From HIMB114 sp052048155 (GTDB taxonomy: Bacteria; Pseudomonadota; Alphaproteobacteria; Pelagibacterales; Pelagibacteraceae), in NCBI RefSeq assembly GCF_052048155.1, contig NZ_JBNAIK010000005.1, forward strand, positions 41,120 through 105,119: DNA of 64,000 nt. Reading direction: 5' to 3'. Every line of letters starts with the position of its first letter. Positions within the stretch are counted from its first letter, which is position 1. The notes under the pieces are model-generated. The model was not told the DNA's origin and searched no databases. It was given only the letters and a program-made list of their open reading frames with translations. Below are positions 17,287 through 25,710 of the stretch, one piece after another. The translations under genes were made by a program, and so were the position numbers.

Positions 17287-18240
17287 TCAATACCCATAAT
17301 TAAATGATTTATTGTAAATCAAATTATCTTTTTTATAGATTAATCCATTTTTATAATCTTTGGTTAAGAACATAGCCCCATCTAGATCAAGCAAATTAGA
17401 ATACTTGGCAAATCTTAAGGACGGAATAATAGATAAAGAACTGCTTACCATGCATCCTAGAAATATTTTCAATTTATTTTTTTTTGCAAATTTAATGGCT
17501 TTTAAAACATTAGTTTCACTGCCAAATTTATCTGGTTTGATATTAACCCAGCTATAATTTTTTTTAATTTTTTTAAATTGTTTATTGAAATGAAAACTTT
17601 CATCAGCACATAAATGTAAACCAGTTTTTATTAAATGATCTTTTCCTGATTTAACTGGCTGTTCTATAAAAAGAATATTATATTTTTTTATCCTAAGTTC
17701 ATTTTTTTTTAAAAAAGATAATGACCATCCTTCATTTGCATCGATGATGATTTTGCTTTTTGGTGAGTATTTTTTTATAATATCTAAATAATTAAAAATA
17801 TTTTTTTCATTTAATTTAATTTTTAATATTTTGACATTTTTATATTTTTTGACTTCATTTATAAATTTTTTTTCTTTAAATATAGGTATTGTAACTGCAG
17901 TTTTGTATCTAGTTTTTTTTAAATATTGTTTAAAAGATATTTTTTTTTCTTTTAAATTTAAATCAAAGTAAGCATTAGATATGGCGTTGCTGAGTGATAA
18001 TATTTTTACTGATTTTAAATTATTTACATTTTTTTTTTGTTTTAATAAATTTTTAATTTTTATTACATTATCCCCATATCTTTTGTAAGGAACACATTCT
18101 CCACGGCCTATTAAACCATTTTTTTTAATATTAATTTCTATTGTATTAATGGACGACTTGCTTCCTCTAGAAATCCTAAATTGGTTCTTAAGATCAAATT
18201 TTTTATCTTTGTATTCAATTAAGCAGTTTTTGTACTTCAT
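17287..18240 (-). CDS. dipeptide epimerase (enolase superfamily, L-Ala-D/L-Glu epimerase type)
   Basis: A muconate-lactonising-type barrel enzyme. The catalytic residues can be placed: Lys140-x-Lys142 (LKIK), metal ligands Asp167 (IIDANEG), Glu193 (FIEQPV) and Asp213 (CADES), and the opposite-face Lys235 (NIKPDK). The C-terminal MVSSSLSIIPS and DLDGAMFL segments match L-Ala-D/L-Glu epimerases, which recycle murein peptides. Substrate specificity is not certain from sequence. At 317 residues it is slightly short for the family but contains every catalytic position. It is divergent from the ferredoxin gene (36 bp gap). Confidence 0.85.
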   Translation of the reverse strand: MKYKNCLIEYKDKKFDLKNQFRISRGSKSSINTIEINIKKNGLIGRGECVPYKRYGDNVIKIKNLLKQKKNVNNLKSVKILSLSNAISNAYFDLNLKEKKISFKQYLKKTRYKTAVTIPIFKEKKFINEVKKYKNVKILKIKLNEKNIFNYLDIIKKYSPKSKIIIDANEGWSLSFLKKNELRIKKYNILFIEQPVKSGKDHLIKTGLHLCADESFHFNKQFKKIKKNYSWVNIKPDKFGSETNVLKAIKFAKKNKLKIFLGCMVSSSLSIIPSLRFAKYSNLLDLDGAMFLTKDYKNGLIYKKDNLIYNKSFNYGY

Positions 18241-18276
18241 TGTTGTTTTCTATTTATCAATGAATATAAGGTTCTT

Positions 18277-18597
18277 ATGCCAAAAGTCACATATATAGAG
18301 CACAATGGAAAAGAGCATCAAGTAGACGTTGAAAATGGCCTTTCAATCATGGAAGGCGCCGTTCAAAACGGAATTCCTGGTATTGATGCAGATTGTGGGG
18401 GAGCGTGCGCATGTGCTACTTGCCATGTTTATGTTAAAGAAGAATGGTTAGATAAATTATCTGAACAAAGTGAAAGTGAAAAAGACATGTTAGATTTTGC
18501 TTTTGAAACAAAAAGTAATAGCAGACTAAGCTGTCAATTAATGTTGGAAGATAAACATGACGGAATTATTGTTAATCTTCCAGAGAAACAAGGTTAG
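18277..18597 (+). CDS. 2Fe-2S ferredoxin (adrenodoxin/putidaredoxin type)
   Basis: A small soluble electron carrier of 106 residues. Cluster ligands Cys40, Cys46, Cys49 and Cys86 form the C-x5-C-x2-C...C pattern of vertebrate-type ferredoxins (DADCGGACACATCHVYV and RLSCQL). It ends immediately before the ATG of the ferredoxin reductase gene, so the two are very likely partners in one transcript. The final electron acceptor is not in the window; iron-sulfur assembly or a P450 or oxygenase are the usual options. Confidence 0.95.
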   Translation: MPKVTYIEHNGKEHQVDVENGLSIMEGAVQNGIPGIDADCGGACACATCHVYVKEEWLDKLSEQSESEKDMLDFAFETKSNSRLSCQLMLEDKHDGIIVNLPEKQG

Positions 18598-19617
18598 ATG
18601 ATTAAAACAGATGCAGTCATTGTTGGTGCAGGACCAGTTGGACTATTTGCAGTCTTTGAATTAGGTATCCTTGGATTGAATGCTCATGTTATTGATAATT
18701 TAGATAGAGCAGGCGGTCAATGTATTGAGCTTTATCCTGACAAGCCAATTTATGATATCCCAGCTATGCCAGAATGCACTGGTGAAAGCTTAACGAAAAA
18801 TTTATTAAAACAAATTAAACCCTTTAAAACAAATTTTCATTTAAATCAGAGAGTTGAAAAGTTAGAAAAGAAAACTAATCATTGGTTGGTAACCACAAGT
18901 GATCAAGTTCAATTTGAAACCCCGAATATTATTATAGCAGCAGGCGTTGGTTCGTTTGAGCCAAGAAAACCTCCTATAAAAAATATAGAAAAATTTGAAA
19001 AAACCAATTTATTTTATGCAGTTAAAGATAAAACTAAGTTTAAAGATCAAACAGTATGCATTTTTGGCGGAGGAGACTCTGCATTAGATTGGACTGTTGA
19101 ACTTTCTAAAATTGCAAAAAAAATTATTTTAATTCATAGAAGAGAAGAATTTAGAGCAGCTCAACATACTGTTAATCTTGCTAAAGATCTTGAGAAAAAA
19201 GAAAAAGTTGAAATTTTAACTTGTTATCAGCCAATAGATTTTCAAGGTAATGAAAAGATAGAAAAAGTTATAATCAAGCATGACAATGGAGACCAAAAAG
19301 AATTAAACATAGATAGTGTTTTAGCTTTTTTTGGTTTAAAGATGGAACTTGGTCCAATTGCAAATTGGGGCCTTGATCTTGAAGCTAAATCTTTAAAAGT
19401 TAATACCAAAAATTTTGAAACTAATGAAAAAGGGATATTTGCTATTGGCGATATATGCACTTATCCAGGTAAATTAAAACTTATTTTAAGTGGTTTTCAT
19501 GAAGGGGCGTTATGTGCTCAAGAATGTTTTAAAAGAGCAAAGCCTGATGAAAAATATGTTTTTAGGTTTACAACCTCATCAAGCGATATACAAAAGAGGT
19601 TAGGAGTTAAAGAGTGA
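18598..19617 (+). CDS. ferredoxin-NADP reductase (thioredoxin-reductase-like)
   Basis: A flavoprotein that passes electrons between NADPH and ferredoxin. It has an N-terminal FAD site GAGPVGLFAVFELG, the segment AGGQCIELYPDKPIYDIPA that is typical of YumC-type ferredoxin-NADP reductases, and a second nucleotide site GGGDSALDWTVEL near residue 160. It lacks the CxxC redox pair of thioredoxin reductase, which separates the two families. The 339 residues match. It starts directly after the ferredoxin gene and overlaps the bactofilin start by 4 bp (GTGATCA region). Confidence 0.93.
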   Translation: MIKTDAVIVGAGPVGLFAVFELGILGLNAHVIDNLDRAGGQCIELYPDKPIYDIPAMPECTGESLTKNLLKQIKPFKTNFHLNQRVEKLEKKTNHWLVTTSDQVQFETPNIIIAAGVGSFEPRKPPIKNIEKFEKTNLFYAVKDKTKFKDQTVCIFGGGDSALDWTVELSKIAKKIILIHRREEFRAAQHTVNLAKDLEKKEKVEILTCYQPIDFQGNEKIEKVIIKHDNGDQKELNIDSVLAFFGLKMELGPIANWGLDLEAKSLKVNTKNFETNEKGIFAIGDICTYPGKLKLILSGFHEGALCAQECFKRAKPDEKYVFRFTTSSSDIQKRLGVKE

Positions 19618-19982
19618 TCAACTTTATTAAATCTTTATTTTACTCAAAAGATACAAAAGAAGTTAATATTATTTTCCCCAACAAAGCTAATATTTTTAAC
19701 TGTAATGCTGATGTTGAATTTGACGGTACTTTATTTTTTAACGGAACTGTAAATGGAAATTTAACATGCAAGTTTCTTAAGGTTGGACCAAACTCTTTAG
19801 TTGCTGGAAACATTAATTCAGACTGGGTTTTTGTTTTAGGTGAAGTTAAAGGTGATATTATTGCCAATAGAGTTGCAATAGGCCCATCCGCAAAGGTTCA
19901 TGGTAAAATTTCTTATAACTCTATAAGTATTGAACCTGGCGCAACTATTCTTGGAAACTACTTCAAAAGAAAAGCTTCATAA
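19614..19982 (+). CDS. bactofilin (polymer-forming cytoskeletal protein)
   Basis: A 122-residue protein with the right-handed beta-helix repeats of bactofilins: hydrophobic and glycine positions recur about every 17-18 residues (FDGTLFFNGTVNGNLTC, LVAGNINSDWVF, VKGDIIANRVAIG, VHGKISYNSISIEPGATILG). Bactofilins polymerise without nucleotide and scaffold local cell-wall synthesis or curvature. The start overlaps the end of the ferredoxin reductase gene. The assigned start codon at 19614 is GTG; the next residues, Ile-Asn-Phe-Ile-Lys-Ser-Leu, form a short hydrophobic tail of the kind that can attach bactofilins to membrane. Confidence 0.88.
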   Translation: MINFIKSLFYSKDTKEVNIIFPNKANIFNCNADVEFDGTLFFNGTVNGNLTCKFLKVGPNSLVAGNINSDWVFVLGEVKGDIIANRVAIGPSAKVHGKISYNSISIEPGATILGNYFKRKAS

Positions 19983-20098
19983 TTTTTATCCACATTTAGT
20001 TATTACTTGGGTTTAAATGTTCCCTATTTGATTCCGGTCTGATTCAGCTCTGGACTCAAAATACAACCTATAATTTAGTTGAAATATTTGTAAAAAAA

Positions 20099-20113
20099 GA
20101 ACAAAATAAGAAC
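20099..20113. promoter_or_regulatory. LexA (SOS) box upstream of umuD, candidate
   Basis: GAAC-AAAATAA-GAAC is the exact reverse complement form of GTTC-N7-GTTC, the LexA site known in alphaproteobacteria. It abuts the umuD ATG at 20114. A close variant with the same first ten bases lies upstream of recA. No lexA gene is in the window. Confidence 0.7.
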
Positions 20114-20518
20114 ATGAAAATTCATGAAAAGTTACCAATTATTCTTCAAAAAGTGTGCGCTGGATTTCCTTCTCCTGCAACAGACTACTTGGAGGATGAA
20201 ATAAATCTTAATGAAGAGTTAATTTCAAACAAAGCATCAACTTTCTTAATAAGAGTTTCAGGCTATTCAATGGTTGAAGATCATATTTATGACGGAGATG
20301 TGTTAATCGTCGATAAAAGCCTTAATGTTAAACACAACTCAGTTGCAGTTCTTAATTATCAAGGGCAACTTGTAGTTAAAAAAATTGTTAAAAAAAATAA
20401 TAAATTTTTTCTAATTTCTAAATTAGGTAATCATAGCCATTTTATTGAAATCACCGAAGATAATGAAACTCAAGTTTGGGGAATAGTAACTTATGTCATA
20501 CATAAAGTTAAAAAATAA
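20114..20518 (+). CDS. umuD: SOS mutagenesis protein UmuD (S24 peptidase fold)
   Basis: UmuD self-cleaves under RecA filaments and then joins UmuC to form DNA polymerase V. The self-cleavage site is visible as CAGFPSP, with the bond probably between Ala16 and Gly17. The serine-lysine dyad is Ser52 (GYSM) and Lys89 (VVKK), 37 residues apart as in E. coli UmuD. The protein is 134 residues. The end overlaps umuC by 26 bp, and a LexA-type box touches the start codon, so the operon should be damage-inducible. Confidence 0.93.
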   Translation: MKIHEKLPIILQKVCAGFPSPATDYLEDEINLNEELISNKASTFLIRVSGYSMVEDHIYDGDVLIVDKSLNVKHNSVAVLNYQGQLVVKKIVKKNNKFFLISKLGNHSHFIEITEDNETQVWGIVTYVIHKVKK

Positions 20519-21794
20519 AAATTCAAAAAAAATAGCATTAGTTGATTGTAATTCATTTTATGTTTCTTGTGAAAGACTCTTTAATCCAAAAATAAATAAA
20601 CTTCCTGTTGTTGTTTTATCTAATAATGATGGTTGTGTTATATCAAGATCAGTAGAGGCAAAAAAAATAGGAATAAAGATGGGAGAGCCTTATTTTAAAG
20701 TTAAGCATTTAATTAAATCTCATAAAGTCCAGGTATTTTCCTCTAACTATGCATTGTACGGAGATATTTCAAGAAGAGTAATGTATGTTCTAAAAAAGTT
20801 TTGCCCAACAATTGAAATATATTCGATTGATGAAGCTTTTTTAGATTTAAGTTTAATAAAAGATGAAGATCTAGAAAATTTTATTAGTGAATTAAGATCC
20901 GTGATATTAAAATGGACAGGTATCCCTGTAAGTATTGGTGTTGCAAAAACAAAAACATTATCAAAAGTTGCAAATCATATTGCAAAAAAAGAAAAAATAG
21001 GAATTAAAAGTTTTATTTTGAATAACGAAAAAGAAATTGATGACTTATTAAAAAATTTTCCAATTGAAGATATTTGGGGAGTGGGTAGAAAAATATCTAA
21101 ATTGTATAAAAGTAATAATATTAAAAGCGCTTATGATTTAAAAGATGCAAGTAATGGATGGATAAAAAAAAATACAAATGTTCTCGGTTTGAAAACAGTT
21201 ATGGAGTTAAGAGGGGTAAATTGTGTAGAATTCGAATCTAATTCAAATCCAAGAAAAAATTGTTGTGTATCAAGATCGTTTGGAAAAAAAGTATTAGATT
21301 ACGACACATTAAAAGAGTCTATCGTTGCACATTGTTTAAATGCTGCAGAAAAAATTAGAGTTGATAGACAAGTTGTAAAATCAGTAGTTGTTTTTATAAG
21401 AAACAGTCCTTTTGATAAGAATGAGAAATTTTTTTCTAGATCTAAAAAAGTAGATTTACCAATACCAACTGATGATAGTATTTTGTTAACAAAAGTTTGT
21501 ATTCAGTCTTTAAATGAAATTTTTTTAAAAGGTCCTCGTTATCAAAAAGCTGGTGTAATTTTTTCAGGATTATCAAGAAAAGGAAAATATGATGAAGGTT
21601 TATTTTCATATGAAAAGAAAGAAAAGTCCCTAAGTTTGATGAAAGCAATTGATAAAACAAATTTTAAATTTGGAAGAAATATGATTACAGTAGCGGATAC
21701 TGGATTTTGTAACAACTGGAGAATGAGAAGGGGGCATTCTTCAAAAATTGATACTTCTAGTTATGATTTCTTACCGACTATAAATATCAGATAG
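20493..21794 (+). CDS. umuC: DNA polymerase V catalytic subunit UmuC (Y family)
   Basis: A Y-family translesion polymerase. The palm begins IALVDCNSFYVSCERLF, with the first catalytic Asp, and continues with the second acidic motif SIDEAFLDL. LSNNDGCVISRS and GIPVSIGVAKTKTLSKVANH are typical of UmuC, and the helix-hairpin-helix segment IEDIWGVGRKISKLY follows. The 433 residues suggest a full-length protein including the little finger and C-terminal tail. The ATG lies inside umuD, and no nearer ATG precedes the palm. The 3' end overlaps the convergent glycosyltransferase gene by 24 bp. Confidence 0.95.
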   Translation: MSYIKLKNKNSKKIALVDCNSFYVSCERLFNPKINKLPVVVLSNNDGCVISRSVEAKKIGIKMGEPYFKVKHLIKSHKVQVFSSNYALYGDISRRVMYVLKKFCPTIEIYSIDEAFLDLSLIKDEDLENFISELRSVILKWTGIPVSIGVAKTKTLSKVANHIAKKEKIGIKSFILNNEKEIDDLLKNFPIEDIWGVGRKISKLYKSNNIKSAYDLKDASNGWIKKNTNVLGLKTVMELRGVNCVEFESNSNPRKNCCVSRSFGKKVLDYDTLKESIVAHCLNAAEKIRVDRQVVKSVVVFIRNSPFDKNEKFFSRSKKVDLPIPTDDSILLTKVCIQSLNEIFLKGPRYQKAGVIFSGLSRKGKYDEGLFSYEKKEKSLSLMKAIDKTNFKFGRNMITVADTGFCNNWRMRRGHSSKIDTSSYDFLPTINIR

Positions 21795-22640
21795 GCTTTT
21801 AATATTATTAAGACAATTATTTAATTTTTTAATATCATCATCTAAAGCCAAACAAATAATAAAGAATAAGAATACCCAACCACCTAAAGATAGTATTAAA
21901 AAATAGTATGAATAATAATAAGCTAGTAAACCAAACATAAGAATTACAATCACAACACGAATAAAAATGGTTTCTCTAAAAACTGTCGAAATTCTTAAAG
22001 AATGCAAAATAAGCCCTAAAATACTCATTTTTGAAGGACCAAAATACCTTATGCCCCTGATAGAATCTATAGTTTCATAAGATGGGAAAATTTTAGCCAG
22101 AGCTCCAGAAAAACTTAACCATACAGATCCACTGGACAAAATTTTAGAAACAGCACTTTTAGATAAACATGTGTAGTTACCAAACTTAATTAACTTTCCA
22201 GTGATAAGATTTGTGAAAATTTTGTGAACAGAGTAAAAAAATTTAAATAGCAATCCTTCACTTCTTTTAATTCGGATAGCAGTAATAACTTCAGGTTGAG
22301 TGTCTTCAACTTTGTTAAAAAATTCTTTAAGCTCTACTGGTCGATCTTCCCCATCGCCATCCATAGGAATGATGTAATCATATTCTAAATTTTCTTGGCA
22401 GTATTTAAGTCCTGTTGCAATCGCTTTTCGGTGGCCGCTGTTTTTTATAAGATTAATTATTTTTATAGAATTGATTTTTAAAAAATTTTTCTCATTATTA
22501 TCTAGATTTTCTGTTGAAGCATCGTTTACAATTAAAATATCAACTGTTTCATTATGAATTTGTAAATCAATATTATTAATTAACTTAAAAACAGACCGCC
22601 AATCATTAAAAACAGGAATTAAAATAATATATTTTTTCAT
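21771..22640 (-). CDS. family 2 glycosyltransferase with membrane anchor (DPM1/GtrB-like)
   Basis: An N-terminal GT-A domain begins YIILIPVFNDWRSVFKLI, has the NDAS motif near residue 40, and has the metal-binding PMDGDGED near residue 93. Two hydrophobic segments (about residues 226-246 and 248-265) anchor the C-terminus. Such enzymes make polyprenyl-phosphate sugars on the cytoplasmic face. The gene overlaps the upstream GT39 gene by 4 bp, so the pair probably builds and then transfers a lipid-linked sugar. The acceptor is unknown. Confidence 0.85.
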   Translation of the reverse strand: MKKYIILIPVFNDWRSVFKLINNIDLQIHNETVDILIVNDASTENLDNNEKNFLKINSIKIINLIKNSGHRKAIATGLKYCQENLEYDYIIPMDGDGEDRPVELKEFFNKVEDTQPEVITAIRIKRSEGLLFKFFYSVHKIFTNLITGKLIKFGNYTCLSKSAVSKILSSGSVWLSFSGALAKIFPSYETIDSIRGIRYFGPSKMSILGLILHSLRISTVFRETIFIRVVIVILMFGLLAYYYSYYFLILSLGGWVFLFFIICLALDDDIKKLNNCLNNIKSLSDIYSR

Positions 22641-23956
22641 TTATTAAAGAGATTATTATTTAAAGATCCAAATTTTATATCATTATTTTTTAATAGAACG
22701 TTAAATCTTATTCTGTCGGCACCTGCAATTACTATACATTTTGGTCTGGGTGTAAGTTGGTAACAAAGATTACCGGCAATCCATTCATTACCTGAAATAG
22801 ATATAATTTTTTTATAATCTTTAAAATAATTATAAATCGATAAAGTCTTTTTAAAAATTTTTAAATTTTCCTTTCCTTGAAAATCAGTTCTTTTATTAGT
22901 TTGAGAAATTGAAATATATCCATACAAAAATGGAGAAAGCAAAAATAGGAAAAGGAAAGTATAATTGAAAGCTTTGAGATTATTAAAATTTATATTGTTT
23001 TGAAAAAGATAAATTAATAAAGTTCCAAGAAATAAGTAAAAAGGTGTCATCCACATTGTTCTAATTTTTGCACCCATTATAGCAGATGTTAATAATATAA
23101 AAAAAATTGGTATTATCGTAATAGAAAGTAAATATAAAAAGTTTTGATCTTTGAAAAAAAAGTTGGTTTTAAAACTTTTTGTTAAAATAAAAAGCATAAT
23201 GAAAAAAGGAACTAAAATTCCAATTTGCTTACCTACAAATGTTAATGGTAAAATAATATGATCAAGGTAGCTTTTGATTTCTCCCGTTCTTTTTAAACCA
23301 TATGTAATTGTAATATAATTATTTTCAGTAAGCCAAATTAGATGGGGGGTTAGAATTAATAAAAAAATAATTCCTGGAATGATATAATTAATTTTAAAAT
23401 TATTCTTTCTTACATAAAAAATATAAAAGATTTTTACTCCAATTAATAAATAGATAAAAAGATATTTAGATAAAAAACCAAGCGCAGCAACAATTCCAAG
23501 AATAATGTAATCTTTTGCAAGGTTATCTTTTAGGCATTTATAAGCATAGTAACCGGTCATTGCCCAGAACGGCAACATACATATATTCACGTTGAATTCT
23601 GGAGTAGTAAAGTTATAAAAATAAATCCCCTCTAACAGCAAAACAGATAACAGCGCGTGTTTTTCAGTATTAAGAATTTCTTTTGATAATTTAAACACAA
23701 AGTAGAAAGCGGTTATCACGAATAATTGACTCAAAAGGTAATAAGCCCAATCTTGTGGTCCAAAAATTTGATAAAATATTTCAACTGCTAAAGCACTTAA
23801 AGGAGGGTGTTTGTTAAAACCCCAATCTAAATTACTTCCCCAAGCTAGTGCCTCAATTGTATCTAGAGGTAAATTGTGATTTGTAATACTTGGTATTAGC
23901 GTCCAAACTGCCAAATGTGTGAGTAAAAAATAGTGAAATAGTCTATTAATTGCCAT
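22637..23956 (-). CDS. GT39-family (PMT/ArnT-like) membrane glycosyltransferase
   Basis: A 439-residue polytopic membrane protein with about ten hydrophobic segments. The first extracytoplasmic loop has an acidic motif (PLDTIEALAWG) followed by FNKHPPLSAL, the pattern of ArnT and related enzymes that use polyprenyl-phosphate sugars as donors. It is the first gene of a two-gene unit with the GT2 enzyme. Target could be lipid A, an O-antigen-like glycan or a protein. The start is 75 bp from the divergent dksA. Confidence 0.8.
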   Translation of the reverse strand: MAINRLFHYFLLTHLAVWTLIPSITNHNLPLDTIEALAWGSNLDWGFNKHPPLSALAVEIFYQIFGPQDWAYYLLSQLFVITAFYFVFKLSKEILNTEKHALLSVLLLEGIYFYNFTTPEFNVNICMLPFWAMTGYYAYKCLKDNLAKDYIILGIVAALGFLSKYLFIYLLIGVKIFYIFYVRKNNFKINYIIPGIIFLLILTPHLIWLTENNYITITYGLKRTGEIKSYLDHIILPLTFVGKQIGILVPFFIMLFILTKSFKTNFFFKDQNFLYLLSITIIPIFFILLTSAIMGAKIRTMWMTPFYLFLGTLLIYLFQNNINFNNLKAFNYTFLFLFLLSPFLYGYISISQTNKRTDFQGKENLKIFKKTLSIYNYFKDYKKIISISGNEWIAGNLCYQLTPRPKCIVIAGADRIRFNVLLKNNDIKFGSLNNNLFNK

Positions 23957-24031
23957 TATTTAGTTTTTATAATTATTCATATTAATTGACACTAAAAATA
24001 TGAAACATATATTCCTTCGATTAAATTAAAT

Positions 24032-24448
24032 ATGCCAACAAAAATTTCAAAAACTTACGTACCTTCAGCTAAAGAAAAGTATATGTGCGCTAAACATAAA
24101 GCTTTTTTTAGAAAAGCTCTTGCTGAATGGAAAAACGATTTAATAGAACAGAATAATAGAATTATTTTTGGCAACGATGATGACAATGCAGCTTCTGCAG
24201 ATGTAGTGGATCAAGCAACATCTTTTACAAGCAAATCAGTTGAAATGAGAACTGTAAATCGTCATAAAAAACTTATGAAAAAAATAGATTCTGCTCTTCA
24301 GAAAATTGAAGATGGTACTTACGGATATTGTGAAGAGACAGGAGAAGAGATTGGTTTAAAAAGATTAATTGCCAGACCGATTGCAACAATGACGGTTGAG
24401 GCACAGGAAAGACACGAAAAACAAGAAAAAATTTTCGCTGACGATTAA
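24032..24448 (+). CDS. dksA: RNA polymerase-binding transcription factor DksA
   Basis: DksA enters the RNA polymerase secondary channel and acts with ppGpp. An N-terminal coiled-coil region (about residues 35-80) contains the tip acidic area around DDDNAAS, followed by EDGTYGYCEETGEEIGLKRL and ARPIATMTVEAQ. Only one of the four zinc-finger cysteines remains (in GYCEET); the others are Thr, Thr/Val and Ala/Gln. This single-cysteine form is known from other alphaproteobacteria, so the gene is not degenerate. The stop codon shares TTAA with that of the convergent GST gene. Confidence 0.93.
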   Translation: MPTKISKTYVPSAKEKYMCAKHKAFFRKALAEWKNDLIEQNNRIIFGNDDDNAASADVVDQATSFTSKSVEMRTVNRHKKLMKKIDSALQKIEDGTYGYCEETGEEIGLKRLIARPIATMTVEAQERHEKQEKIFADD

Positions 24449-25071
24449 GGTTTTGGAATAGTTTCACCTCTATTCATAAAATCATATCCTTTAATAACTG
24501 CTTTTCTTTTCGAAATTAATTCAAACCAACGTGTAAGATTTTTAAATTTTTTTAATCCAATATCATGAATTTCATGTCTAGCTACCCAAGGGAAAGTTGC
24601 AATATCAGCTATCGTATATTTTGAACATGCCAAATACTTTGATTTAGATAATCTTCTGTCTAGGTCTTTATATATCTGAGTTGAAATTCTTAAATATCTT
24701 TCTTCTCCAAATTTACTTTTTCCATGATTATAATGATGAAACTGGTGATGCTGCCCAAACATTGGACCTACGTATGCCATCTGAGCCATTAGCCATTGTA
24801 ATATTTTTAACCTATCTTTTTTGTCGTAAAATTTTTTATATTTTTCTCCAAGATAAATAAGTATGGCACCAGATTCAAAAATTGTTTTTTTTGTTTTCAA
24901 ATCTCTTAAAACTGGAATTTTGTTAAATGGACTAATTTTTGAAAATTTAGGACTAAATTGATCGCCTTTTAATATATTAATTTTAGTTACTTTATATTTT
25001 AGGTTTAATTCTTCTAATAAAATAGACACCTTTTTTCCATTGGGTGTATCGGCACTTAAGAGTTCAAACAT
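24445..25071 (-). CDS. glutathione S-transferase family protein (YfcG/YghU-like)
   Basis: A two-domain glutathione-transferase fold: thioredoxin-like N-terminus (APTPNG-like SADTPNGKKVSILLEEL), the cis-Pro region FNKIPVL, the ESGAILIYL glutathione site, and a helical C-terminus with GPMFGQHHQFHHY. That last stretch closely resembles YfcG and YghU, Nu-class enzymes with disulfide reductase activity. The start at 25071 (MFELLSADTPNG) fits the family better than an in-frame ATG eight codons upstream. True substrate unknown. It is divergent from the isomerase gene at 25120. Confidence 0.85.
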   Translation of the reverse strand: MFELLSADTPNGKKVSILLEELNLKYKVTKINILKGDQFSPKFSKISPFNKIPVLRDLKTKKTIFESGAILIYLGEKYKKFYDKKDRLKILQWLMAQMAYVGPMFGQHHQFHHYNHGKSKFGEERYLRISTQIYKDLDRRLSKSKYLACSKYTIADIATFPWVARHEIHDIGLKKFKNLTRWFELISKRKAVIKGYDFMNRGETIPKP

Positions 25072-25119
25072 AATTTTATATCCAATTTTAGTCAAAGGTA
25101 TATATAGCAGAAAAATAAT

Positions 25120-25710
25120 ATGAAAATAAAATATTACTATAGTGTTGCTTCACCATTTTCTTTCTTAGCAATTGATAGGTTTATTAATTTAGTTAATAAA
25201 AAAAATATTGAAGTTGAAGAAATGCCTTTTGATCTTGTAGGTCAAGTTTTTCCAAATACTGGTGGAGTTCCAGTCCCAAAAAGACACCCATCAAGATTAA
25301 AATATCGTCTGGTTGAAATTGAAAGAATTGGAAAAAAATATGGAGTTAGCATTAATTCTCAACCAAAATTTTTTCCACCTTCTGATCCTCATTTACCTGC
25401 AAAATTTACAATAGCAGCAATTCAACTTGGAAATAAATTAAGCTTTGGAAAAGAATGTTTAAAATATTTATGGGCTAATGAAAAAGATATATCTGACAAA
25501 AAAGTTTTAGAAGAAATTTGTAATAATTTACAATTAAATTTTAACAAGGTTGAAGCATTAGCTAATAGTGAGAAAGTAGAAAAAATATATTCTGAAAATT
25601 CAAATAATGCGATTAAAGAAGATGTATTTGGCGCCCCCACCTATATCTATGAAGATGAGTTATACTGGGGTCAAGACAGGTTAGACTATTTAGAAGATAA
25701 AATTAAATGA
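25120..25710 (+). CDS. 2-hydroxychromene-2-carboxylate isomerase family protein (DsbA/kappa-GST fold)
   Basis: A 196-residue DsbA-like thioredoxin fold with an inserted helical domain. The N-terminus YYYSVASPFSFLA has Ser in place of the catalytic cysteine, as in HCCA isomerases and kappa glutathione transferases. The C-terminus has the cis-Pro motif FGAPTYIYEDELYWGQDRLDYL. Glutathione-dependent isomerisation in aromatic degradation is the family's known reaction. No aromatic pathway is nearby, so the substrate here is open. Stop and tolC start overlap as ATGA. Confidence 0.83.
   Translation: MKIKYYYSVASPFSFLAIDRFINLVNKKNIEVEEMPFDLVGQVFPNTGGVPVPKRHPSRLKYRLVEIERIGKKYGVSINSQPKFFPPSDPHLPAKFTIAAIQLGNKLSFGKECLKYLWANEKDISDKKVLEEICNNLQLNFNKVEALANSEKVEKIYSENSNNAIKEDVFGAPTYIYEDELYWGQDRLDYLEDKIK

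Noticed and set aside
20019..20033. GTTC-CCTATTT-GATT as a second LexA box before umuD
   Set aside because: The second half-site deviates at two positions and lies about 80 bp upstream; too weak to call.
19983..20098. Small RNA or riboswitch in the 116-bp spacer upstream of umuD
   Set aside because: Slightly higher GC patch around 20030-20060, but no stable pairing or known motif could be built.
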